A stretch of DNA of 64,000 nucleotides, from assembly GCA_022749755.1 (NCBI GenBank), contig CM040443.1:8281744-8345743 (forward strand). Direction: 5' to 3'. This DNA comes from Azadirachta indica. Taxonomy: Eukaryota; Streptophyta; Magnoliopsida; Sapindales; Meliaceae. Of the stretch, positions 24,988-35,982 are shown piece after piece (the first letter of the stretch is position 1; every line of letters begins with the position of its first letter). A program made the position numbers and the translations under genes. Below the pieces are notes generated by a model. The model saw only the letters and a list, made by a program, of their open reading frames with translations, did no database searches and was not told the origin of the DNA.

Positions 24988-27900
24988 ATGTGTCATATAT
25001 ATAATCAAATTAAAAGGTGACTCTCGTCATTTCCTTTACTTATTTTACCTAAAATACAAGCATGTAATAAAGTTTTATGAGTAGTCAAAAGGATTGCAAA
25101 TGAGAAGAAGCACGCGCGAGGAATGATGGTGGGAGTAGACACTGTGAATTAATGTGAAAGAATGTCGATATGTCGTTCCAACGAAATTACAGCCTTTTAA
25201 TTTCTTTAATTTGCATCAAGTTTTTAACTTTTTTTTAGCTAAAAAAGGAATTCAGAAACTTTAGTCTTCTCTTCTTCTCTTAGTGAAATGGTGATAAAGA
25301 CATAACTCAGCAAACACTACAATACATGTACCACTCGTTTATTAAAAACTCTTCTTTTTTTGACAAGCAATAGTTATAATTAATATATATTAAGTCAACT
25401 TGGTGCAATGCAATTGGACAGACAGACATTATAGACGTAAAGATTTGATTAATTAAGCATATTTGATGAACACTTTTAGCGACATATCACATGCGGATTG
25501 AGACATTTCTACTTTGTTTTGGAAGATCTTTTATAAAGTCATTACAAGATTTGATTAAGCACACGAACAAAATATTAAAAAGATATATATAGAGTGGGGT
25601 AAAGACCATTCTAATTTATTTTAATTTAATTGTCTCCTTCCCACTTTTTATGAGAATATAACTTTAAACTCTGTTGCTACTAGCCGCAAAGAAGCCCTTA
25701 AACTATATGTAATTTTTTTGTAAAAAAGTTAGTCTCAAAACCGATGGAGAGACTTGGAAATGAAGTCTCAATTAAAGATAAAATACCAAACTTGTTAGGA
25801 GAGTTTAAATTTTTCTTATTAAAAAAAAATTATTAGCTTACTAATGAATCATATTTTAATTATATGTTCTTAATCAATGGTATCACTTTAGTAATCAGTT
25901 ACAACTTATAATTAACAAGTCTAATATATGTACGTAAAGAGAGTTGCATTTTGTAAGAAAGAAATTACATGATAGTCACTATTTACATATAAAAAACTGT
26001 TTTATAAATACTTTTGATGACAATTTAAATTTTTTTTTATGTATTCTAGTTGTTTTGTAAGAAATAAACGTATTTTCTATTTATTTTCACTCACCTTCTC
26101 CCATTTTCTTGAATGCTAATTAATAAATTTATATATATTTGGTGGTTATTCGATAATGATTATCTCAAATTTATAGACATTGTTTGCTTATAATTTTTAG
26201 TAACAAAATATGAATGTATTGGGGGTTAAAGAAATGTCAAGATTTAATTAATTGTGGTGCATTACTATTATTTTATTTATATATTCAGATTTTTATTCAA
26301 ATTCCATCGTAAATAATGTGTGAAGGTTTTACGCAAGTAAAGGAAAAAAAAAAAGCAAAAAGAGGAAAAAAATTCTAACCCTAGTTAACTTCAAAACAAT
26401 AGTTAAAACAATAAGTCAACAAAAGAAATGATTTTGTATGGATTTGACTTGTAGTTGCAGAGAATCGGAACTCAGAACAATGGATCTTTTATCAACAGTG
26501 AAAGTAGAGAGCAAACATAAAAGCAATAAAAAATCTAGTAAAGGATACGGTGTGGTCACTTGCCAGAAGATGAACGGTCCAGATCATAACTGTAAAAGTT
26601 ACAGACAAATGAGAGAGGAGAATGGTTTGGTTGGAAAAGAAGTTAAGATCCTTGGTAGTTCAAAAAGACAAGTTGGTTAGTGGCCGTTAAAGGTCTCAAC
26701 AGCAGATCTTTTTCAGCCCCATGAAAATGACGAATTTCTCCCTGGCTTGGTGATTATTCTGGCAATTTCCGACAAGGGCAGATTCGGGGGACAACACAGT
26801 ATCTGGAGGGACCAACCACGAAATCAGAACTGAAAGGAATGGATGAGGGGGAAAGAACACTGTAATTTCGTAGTCTGTTTGGATAGCTGATGAGTTTTTG
26901 AATTTGCTTGTCCTTTTGTTTTGCATTTTGCATCTGGGTTTCGTATGTAGACTATATTAGAAGCCAAAGTATGTTTTGAATTGCAAAGAATGAGGCCAAA
27001 GTGCTTCCATGTGCAGCTGCTCCTGCTAGCCTGCTACCACATTACATTTCCGCCGCTAAAGCAAAAGCATTACATAGAGCATAGGATCGAAATCGCTTTC
27101 AATTGCAAACCACAAGTGTCCGAAAACCTTGAATTCAAGGTCCCCCACTCCAAGTTTAAATTGTTGTTATTTATTTATTTTTTTTATTTTTATCAGAACA
27201 AGACAAACACTGCCTTACAATAGTCTCTTTTTCGCCAACCGAATTTTTATTTCGGCAGATAGATAGCTTTTGGAAAAAGGAAAAACAACAGTCATTAAGA
27301 ATCAAATTATTAAACCAACTTTTGCTTTTGAATCCAGGAGTGTTTTGAGTTGCAGCAGAAATTTTGCAGGCTTTGAATTTGAATCAAAATTTGCGTGAGT
27401 TTGACCGATCCTCTAGGGAGTGGTGCTAAATGAAGCACGAGCGTGACTTGATATTTGGGCAAATCAGATTGCCCACGCCTAGTCCCTGGTCCCTGGATTG
27501 GCATCTTATTATCTGCGGCTAATTGGTTTTCACTTCTGTGCACCAGCTTGGCCAAAAATAGAGTAAAATACTCACATAAAAAGAAGTAAAAATTTCTTGT
27601 TTTATGATTAATGTCCAAGTCATCCTGTATTAAAATACTCCGTTACTTACGTCAATCTCTTAACCTAAAGACAAAGAAGAGAAGACGCTGGAAAAACCAG
27701 GCATTTCCACAAGAGGAGTTTATTTTGAAAAAAAAAAAAAATGTAAAATCACAGGAGATTCCTTCAAGTCAAAGAATACTCAAAATTGTACTAGTACAGT
27801 ATCTGCTTTCTACCTGTTTGTAGTTTTCTTCTTCTGAGTTGGTTGCTGAGTAGGTTGGTTGATATTTTAATACGCTAAAATAGAGCGAGAATCGCGGCCC

Positions 27901-28933
27901 TGTTATTTCGCCAATCAATTCGTAATCCGAGTTATTGCTATCCATGCAAATCTTATCTTGATTAATATATAAATATCAGTGATTTGCTACCTAATATTGT
28001 TTGTACATAATTACATGCAAAACTGAAGATACAAAATTCCAGCTAGCAGACGATATCATATCATACTACACGGAGGAAAACTACTGCAAAGAAAAAGCAT
28101 AAAAAATTGCTGCAAGAAAACAAAAATAAAAGAACAAGTGATGAGGCACACGTGTTTGAGATTGTAAATGAGATTATGCTCTCTTCTTCAACAATTAGGT
28201 GGCTTGCAAAATGCTCTTACAATCGTGCTACTAATTAACCTATCTGAATTCTTATTTTCTATTTTGACATTGCATACCATTTGGGACCCTCCAAAAGGCA
28301 ACGCTATAGACTATTTTGCAACGGAGAAGATCGTATTATTAAATGAAACAGAAGTGGAAGGTATTCATTTTCCATGAAATCAGAAGAAAAGATGAAATGT
28401 TGGGTCAAAATATTCCATTAAATTCCTTTACCAGAAAAGATTTGATAATATATTCACACATGCCAAGTCATGCTAATCGGCTGGATAATAATCTAATTAA
28501 AGATCCAGTGTGAAATGTGATTTATGTCTGCTTGAAATTATCAAATCAAAGTTATTAACTGAAGTGAAAATTGAAAATGGAAAAAAGAAAAATAGCTGCA
28601 AATGTGGTTTCGCTCTTGTCCTGCTTGCTAGTTGCACAGTTGCATGTGGGCTTGGAGTTATATTAACCATGGAAGAGGAAAAACAGCTATGACCCACTTG
28701 GATTTAGGGCAATTTCCCACCAAGAAAGCTACAAAACCACGCGGTTTTATGGCAGAAACTGCTTTTGCAAGTCCGCATGTGCGCTGTTTTCACTGTTGCA
28801 AAAAAAAATATAATACTTCTATTACGTCTTAGCGGTTTATGGTCCCAACATAGCTTAAAGGTGTTAGTTAAGACGTGACGGTAGCTTTTAACAGTTCTGA
28901 TCCTAACCCCCATCCCCACCCCTTCCTAAATTT
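24988..28933. other. Intergenic DNA and distal EXPA1 promoter
   Basis: No recognisable gene. An ATG-started frame of 80 codons at 26438-26680 is rich in K and S and resembles nothing I know, so I treat it as chance. The right third is the upstream region of the expansin gene and includes pyrimidine-rich tracts and a poly-A stretch near 28800. Confidence 0.5.
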
Positions 28934-28943
28934 TCTATATATT
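28934..28943 (+). promoter_or_regulatory. TATA box of expansin gene
   Basis: TCTATATATT is followed about 30 bp later by a C/T-rich stretch (CCCCATTATCTTCACTCATC) typical of a plant transcription start. The leader would then be about 185 nt. It may contain a small intron, since TTTTCTTTTGCAG lies right before the GAAAATGGC start context. Confidence 0.6.
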
Positions 28944-29155
28944 CCCCCTCAACCCCTCCCCATTATCTTCACTCATCTGCCTCACATTTAATCTCTCTGC
29001 TTCTTTCTCCTCGTTGGTCTTCCCCTGAAATTCCAATATCCTTCAGTAATAATCTTCTCTTCTTCTCACATTTTCTTTATGTTTAAAGATGTACACTTTC
29101 GAAGCTGGGATTTTCAGAAAATGCTGAAAAAGGTTACTTTTTCTTTTGCAGGAAA

Positions 29156-30153
29156 ATGGCTCTTGTTGGATTACTCTTGGTGGCTTTACTTGCAATGACG
29201 TTATCTGTTCATGCGTATGGAGGCGGTGGGTGGATTAATGCTCATGCCACTTTCTATGGAGGTGGTGATGCTTCAGGGACTATGGGTTAGTGTGCAACAA
29301 TGTTGTTTCCTTCCAAAGTTTGCAAATTTTGGAGCAAGACTCACTAGACTAATTAACCTCTTTGGCTTATATTTTTCTACAGGTGGAGCTTGTGGCTATG
29401 GGAATCTATATAGCCAGGGTTATGGTACAAACACTGCAGCTTTGAGCACAGCTCTGTTCAACAATGGTTTGAGCTGTGGTTCTTGCTATGAGATAAGGTG
29501 CGTAAATGACCCCAGATGGTGCTTGCCTGGCTCCATTGTGGTCACAGCCACCAATTTTTGCCCGCCAAACAATGCCCTTCCCAACAATGCAGGCGGGTGG
29601 TGCAACCCTCCTCAGCAGCATTTTGACCTCTCTCAGCCTGTTTTCCAACACATTGCTCAATACAAAGCTGGAATTGTCCCTGTTGCTTACAGAAGGTATG
29701 CTCTGTTCTCTCTGCTCCGTCTGTTCATTAATTCTCTAATGAAATATTAAATTACTTAGTAAGTTTCCCTTTTTACCCTCATGTAAAACAGATTTACCTG
29801 TAGCGATAACTTGAAAGTGATATAATTAATTTTTTATTTTTTGTAGGGTGCCCTGCAGAAGAAAGGGAGGAATCAGGTTCACAGTCAATGGCCATTCATA
29901 TTTCAACCTGGTTTTGATCACAAACGTTGGTGGTGCCGGTGATGTCCATGCTGTCTCAGTCAAAGGGTCCAGAACCGGCTGGCAGGCAATGTCAAGAAAC
30001 TGGGGCCAAAACTGGCAAAGCAACACATATCTCAATGGACAAAGCCTATCATTTAAGGTCACGGCCAGCGATGGCCGCACTGTTGTGTCCTACAATGTTG
30101 CCCCTGCTGGCTGGTCTTTTGGCCAGACTTACACCGGTGCCCAATTCCGCTAG
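29156..30153 (+). CDS. EXPA1: Alpha-expansin, EXPA1 type
   Basis: Exons 29156-29285, 29383-29695 and 29847-30153 join in frame to 249 residues, the normal length. Residues 1-20 ([20 protein letters not shown]) are a signal peptide for secretion to the wall. The double-psi beta-barrel domain follows with [19 protein letters not shown], conserved cysteines, [20 protein letters not shown] and the HFDLS motif. The C-terminal carbohydrate-binding domain (family 63) carries the aromatic residues of [15 protein letters not shown] and GWSFGQT. Expansins loosen cellulose-xyloglucan contacts during acid growth without hydrolysis. [13 protein letters not shown] and the C-terminal GAQFR match Arabidopsis EXPA1 (At1g69530) most closely from memory, and the neighbours agree with that position. 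The exon structure is the usual one for alpha-expansins. Confidence 0.97.
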
Positions 30154-33100
30154 ATTCACAAGCGAAGCTGCATTTTGGCTAGGATTTTAATTAAGACTAT
30201 AATATATATAGTTACTAATTAGTATATTTTAGTATGAAATTTTAGCATACTAGGGTATATAATTATATATAGTTAAGTATGTAGCCGAGTTTTGGCTTCC
30301 CGGGGTTCAAAATGAACAGGGCTTTTTTTAAAATGGCTCTTTATCATTTTGAGTTGATTTCATCATTGCTGTGGGGTGTAGTATTATTATCATGGGTTCC
30401 TCTGATTATTATTATTGGGGGTTTTTCTGTTGAAGTGCAACAGATGGCTGAGGTGGATGGTTACCACCCGCTATTAGCGTTTTTAAGTAGCTTTTTTTGG
30501 TTGCTTCTTGGATTGTCGGGAAGCACTTTTGTCTTGCAAGTTAATTGTAATCAGCTTTGGCTGAGTTAGTGCTATGATTTTGTCATTGGATTTAATGGGT
30601 TTGAATTATTGTATGACACTAAGGTGTAATTTTCCAATCCTTTAGTAATTAATGGAAATTGCTACTTTTAATTATCTTTTTGTTTGTTATTTTACTGCTT
30701 AATTTTGTGTTTCAAGTAAATTCCTGGCATTCCACTTGGACCTTCCAGAGGCCTGAATTCTACTTTAAAGGATCTAGTTTCTATCTAACCTCCCAATGTC
30801 TCCAATCGGAATGACCGGTGCACCGAAATCTCTCCGGACTACCACCATACCAATTATTATTAATACTTGTGTAATTTTGTATAGTGTGCTTCTAGAATTT
30901 AATAAAAACGTGATTATAATAATTACAAAGTGATAATTAATTAAACCCATCTCCGAAAAGACTTGGCTCCAGCATATGTGACCACAATTAGGATTGATAG
31001 AATAAAACTACATTTTGTGATAGTATGACATTATTTGTCGCAATAATTTAAATAAGAATTTTGTATTATAATTTTATAATTGAAATTCCATTTATGCGAT
31101 ATATAGCCGTCCTATGCTTGCTAGGGTTCTCCACCGTAACATTCTAGCTCGTTCTTAGAGAATATTCTTCTGATATATCTTCTTCGATGAACACAAAATC
31201 AAACTGCATAATTGAAGAGTTGGCTACTACACTGTTGAATAATTGAGCAATACTAAGTCATTCAGAGATTAGAACCCTAACGACTAACAGCATTCCACCC
31301 AGTGGCTTGAGTCACGTTGGAACCTGTAAGATCCTGAACCTAAACATCGATCCTAGCTCCGCCACTGATTTCACCATTGCGGTAGACTTGTACTTCGGAA
31401 AATAATCAGTACAATCTCACAAGAAAAGTTACAATATGATGTCTAGAAAAAAAAAAAAAATAGTCCTTTGGAATCTAACATCAACCAAGTCCACAAATTA
31501 GAATCGAAACTCTCTCAATCCTGTAACACAAACTGAATTGGATGATATATCTAATCTTGTTATTGTAATTGGTTGGCGTACATATTTTGAAATTACATTA
31601 AAATAATAATATTTTCCAATAAAAATATGACATATTTTGCAAAATCTATGATAAAAAGGAAATTGTCTTATAGTCTCCCGGTCCAATTAATGTACACATT
31701 CCTTGACAATTCCTTCCTTCCAACGATTGGGACAAGCATTTAATTCCTTGTAACTTCTACTCCGTTGATTCTCTTTCACCACCTGGTACAACAAAGAGAA
31801 ATGGTATTTTCACTGAGCAACATGAATTATTTGTGAATAATTTTTAATTTTTGGGAAATAGTTGTACTTAGATTGTTTGGCAGGCCCTGCGAGTGTGAAA
31901 AGACGTTAAGACATTTCATATCAAATCCTGTGCTTGTCTTTTCTCTTTCTCTTTTCTTCGAGCAAGATTTCACCAAGATTCTCACTCTCTTTTCTAACAT
32001 GTCGCTCGCCAGAGGAAGACAATAGAAACAAAGAAATATCTTATTTTCTTTCAGAAAATAAGTAATAACAATTTCACCGCGAAATAAATAATATTTTTAA
32101 TTTTAAATTTCACGTGGAAGTTATATCCAATTTTTAAATTGAGAAGATTTATTTAAAATAAATGATACATACATATATATATATATGTATAATTTACAGA
32201 AATTAGAGACTGATGGGTCAACTCTCAAACTGACAGGGGCCTCGAGCCACGTGAGTCTGAATTTTCATCGCATGCTTCGGTCCTATCAACACTTTCTCGG
32301 TGCACGACAAACGGGATTACGTGGCAAGATCAGAAAGTATCAAGGATTCGATACGCTTTATCTTACCATCAGCAGAACAAACACCGTACGTGTCGCGGCA
32401 CCGTGGAACAAGACAATTCCGCCCATGTGAGTCGCCGCATATTTCGTTGATTGCGTGACTCAAATTTTCATAATTAGATTAATTAATTAATTAAAATATA
32501 AAAGTAGTTAAACCATAAAAGCTGTAACAGGAAGCAGTTAATTCGGTATGTACGGCTTTTGTTTTCATAATTTACTCCATATAATGTGATTTTCAGAAGT
32601 TTAGGTTATAAAATTTCTTACCCAATTCATCATTTAATGCGTTACCATAAGATTCAAATTCGGTTTTAAGATGTGCTAGCACTGCCCTCGGGGTTTAGCT
32701 AGGGTCATCCGCGGCTAGTTAAGTGATTCTTTGGAAAAGCCACTTCTAAGGTAAATTCATACCAATAGATTGAATTCAGAAACGCTTTTATGACGATCAC
32801 TCTATGAATCGCTTTTACTGATAAAAATGGTGTCTTGCTATTCTAAGCAAAATTTAGCAGAAGCAGGAAATTAATGCAAGCAGCCGTTGGGAATTTAGAG
32901 ATAGCACTAAACCCTAGCTAGAAAATTAAAGGCTATTTGTCTTCCTGGTCAAAACATTACTACTATGTATATATTTACAAATCTGTTCTGCTTTCTGTCT
33001 GAATATGTATAGTATAGTGTTGCCTTTTTGACAAAATTAACTTGAGATGATAGAGATGCTTTCCATCGGGATTTTTTCAATGAATTCGTTTTGGAAATGG

Positions 33101-33507
33101 TCCATTTATCAGAGAAAGATAAATTTGTGCCTACCTTCTCTTTCTATTTATTTATTTATTTTTGAAGCTAACGTAGGAATTATGATCGTAGCCCTGTACA
33201 GCGTGCCTCGTCACTTTAAAAGCCAAAATTATTGTTTGAGTATCTTGTTATCAAACCACGCACTGATTTGTTATTTTGCTAAAGTTTAGGGACGAAAATA
33301 TTATTACCCATTATTTGCATTATTTGCTTTGCAGTTTGCACCAGGGGTCGATTATTTGTTTAAAATGTTACTTATCTGCGTGCACCCACACAGTAATGAA
33401 TGCTGTAATTTTGGTTGCTTTTATGTCTGTTTATTTATTATATAATTAAAAACTCCTCCAACATATAGTCTAGATGAGCTGTGTGGATGTACCATTTGTC
33501 TATAATG
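30154..33507. other. 3' UTR of EXPA1 and intergenic DNA
   Basis: The first 500 bp are probably the expansin 3' UTR; an open frame of 85 codons at 30312 is judged to be chance. The stretch 31290-31390 contains phrases such as TAGCTCCGCCACTG that occur in dispersed plant repeats, but no element borders could be drawn. A GC-richer island at 32215-32440 is listed separately. Confidence 0.45.
32215..32440. promoter_or_regulatory. GC-richer island with ACGT (G-box/ABRE) motifs
   Basis: In otherwise AT-rich DNA, this 225-bp stretch contains GCCACGTGAG, TTACGTGGCAAG and GTACGTGTCGCGG, three ACGT-core motifs of the kind bound by bZIP and bHLH factors in abscisic acid and light responses. No gene starts within 3 kb on either side that would use it. 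Its function is unknown. Confidence 0.35.
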
Positions 33508-34223
33508 TCATCTTCTTGTAGTAGTTGGGTGGTCAAATACTGTGACTAAAGAGCTCTTTTGCACATGGTTTAACGAGCAAATCCCAGAGCCTAACTTGAC
33601 TATTCCCTTGTCTTTGTTGTTGTAATAGCTAAGAATTGCATTGTTGATAATGATTTCTCCAGCCTTTGGAAGTCTTGCTGATTTTATTAGTGTAATCCAG
33701 GTAGGCTTTGGAAGATAATCAAAATCATATTCCATAATGTTAAATCATGTGTTCTCTTGTCAGCATCATAGAAAATTTGTGCCCAAACAGACTTGGCAAG
33801 ACTTCAGAGAGACAATTGAAATGCCATTTCCCATCAGCTTCAGATTATTTCCAAATGCCTTTCAGGTTCTGCTTAAACAACAGGATGGGCCACAATTAGT
33901 TGCTGCTTAGTAGCAGTAATTACTGTTTGGCATTGACTGTCAAAGGAGCGACAGAGTTCAATGAAAATAAGAGGCAGGAGCAAAATTGGCCTGTTAACAC
34001 AGAAACTTCATATTGTAGATACTGTTTTGGATTACAACCAATATATGTAAGTATTTTAATTTACAGATTTAGTCACCTCAGCAAAAAGGACTGGGAAACT
34101 ACTATTAAATATTTAGTTAGTATGTGTATGACTTAATATCACAAATGTTGTGCATCATTCAGCGATGCCAGCACCATTTCAATCTTGGCAAGTGATCACC
34201 ATCAGGTTACTTGTATCCTGTAA
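33508..34223 (-). other. Unassigned stretch with a 75-codon open frame
   Basis: On the minus strand an ATG at 33735 opens a 75-codon frame (starts MEYDFDYLPKPTWITLIK, stop at 33508). Its amino-acid mix looks protein-like, but I recognise no family. No clear splice sites connect it to neighbours. It could be a gene relic or chance. Confidence 0.25.
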
Positions 34224-34395
34224 TCATGCTATACAAATCTCGCTGGCTAATTCTGACATTGGAATGGCAAGAGACCATTGCAAAATCAGCAGGTCCATTG
34301 TGATGCTTGAGAAAATTTCCCACTCATGACCAACTTCTTCAGCAACCTGATCAGTGATTGGGTGGTAACGTCTCTTCTGAATCTCAGTTGAGTTG
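34224..34395 (-). other. Exon-like segment downstream of the MADS gene
   Basis: On the minus strand a good acceptor (ATTATCTTTTGCAG) is followed directly by a frame open for 56 codons (starts NSTEIQKRRYHPITDQ, contains EEVGHEWEIF, stop TGA at 34224). The MADS stop codon upstream is followed at once by a donor-like GTAAAT, so this may be a 3'-UTR exon of the MADS transcript. No donor in the last MADS exon would carry the MADS reading frame into it. Confidence 0.4.
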
Positions 34396-35982
34396 CTGCA
34401 AAAGATAATTTAGATATTATAAGAACAGGAAATTTTGATGGACTAACAAAAAGAAAATGGTGACACTGAAAAGCATGTTAACATCATACACAAAATTATA
34501 CAATGATGGATGGTAAGCAGAAAATATAGGACATATAGATGGAATGACAATCATCTCAGTCCATCATTCCATGCCACTTAACCATGCACAAAATGGTTCA
34601 AAGCTCAACGCATACTTCACGAGAAATTCAAACAATTTCCTACATGTTTCTGAGCTGTTTGAGATGCCTTCTTATAAAACATATTTCTATGTACGCATAC
34701 ATGTTCAAAACCATTCTCTCAAAAATCTGTTATCCTACTCCAGATCAGTCAAGTCACCCAAGCCCCAGAAGCAAATGAATTTCCACTCAAATTCCAAAAG
34801 GAAACAATAAATGTCACTCATTCCAACATTCATGCGAACTCAAGAACTTTAGGCCTTGCCACTCATTCTTTACCATATTTGTGACAATTACCCAACCAGA
34901 GCAAACAATGAAATACAAGATCAAAACGGCAAAACATAGAACTGCACTATTTGCAGTTTCGAATCATAGTTCAATCCCTCTTACTCATATAGGTTACATG
35001 GAGGTGTCGCATCATAGTTGTCCATCTTGTAATTCTGACTTCATGATTATGCCATTCATAAGGGCATTACCAATAATTAAAAAGCTAGATAAAAGATCCT
35101 GAATCTTCAAAAGTCAACATTTTACTGTGATTAGAAAAGCTCTGTGATGGAGCTTCATATCCGCAGCTTATAGTCATTTTGAGTTCGGCACACCAGAAAA
35201 TGAAAGAATAAGCTTTTAAATATATTAGAGTGCTAAAATATCTTATTAGAACTCAGCACCTGCAGGGGTTAATTGCAAATTAAGCTGACTAGAAATGGCA
35301 AATTAGTTGATTAAATGAAACAACACAATTTAAGAATCTACTGAGAAATTGTAAACCAATGCTTTCAGCTATTTTTCAATGCTTTAGCAAATCAATGATG
35401 TTAGATCTAACCAAGTCGGATTTCACACCAAATGTCACACTCAAGGAGAAAGGGAGAAACATGTACACATCTTGACAACTGAAAAAGAAGGGCCTGCTTG
35501 AAACTTCCTGTGAAAAGTGGATGTCCGTATGCTGATTTGAGCACATAATAGTTACAATAGGTCCTCAACAGCCTTCATACAGAAAAATTGAATGGCAGTA
35601 TCCCAAGAAATTCTAAGGACATTAATTTAGTGATAGCATCAAATGCCTTATCAGTTTCTAACTGCAACTACTATGCAACAATGGATAACATATAATACTT
35701 TTCAACTGGTATCATTCTTCTGGAGAAGGTTGAGTTGGAAAGTTTGTAATTTTGCTAGCAATTAATAGCTGATTCAGCAAAGATCCAAATACATTCTGTA
35801 CCACTGTGAAAACTAAAAGACCAAAAATAAAGGAACCAAGCAAAAGGAAGAAGTGTACTGGCAGAAGTATTTTCTGTTTCTTTCACTCTCCAGCCACAAT
35901 TCAAACAGGTATTCAATCAAGCCAAAGGTGCGTATCCATTTTTAAGTGACCCATGCGCTAAGTATAAAACAAGAACATTTAC
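34396..35982 (-). other. Presumed 3' UTR intron or spacer of MADS gene
   Basis: About 1.6 kb without recognisable coding sequence follows the MADS stop codon. If the downstream exon-like segment belongs to the MADS transcript, this is an intron in the 3' UTR. Otherwise it is ordinary spacer. Confidence 0.35.

Noticed and set aside
22790..24992. CAATG near both ends of the LTR element as target-site duplication
   Set aside because: The left copy is separated from the LTR by several bases and the right one overlaps the LTR end, so the spacing does not fit.
26438..26680. 80-codon ATG-started frame on the plus strand
   Set aside because: No recognisable domain, no splice context, lysine- and serine-rich composition as expected by chance; kept only as a note.
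30312..30569. 85-codon hydrophobic frame after EXPA1
   Set aside because: It lies in the probable expansin 3' UTR and resembles no protein family; T-rich DNA gives hydrophobic codons by chance.
31280..31400. Possible dispersed repeat with TAGCTCCGCCACTG
   Set aside because: The phrase is familiar from plant repeats but no terminal repeats, poly-A tail or second copy in the window supports an element.
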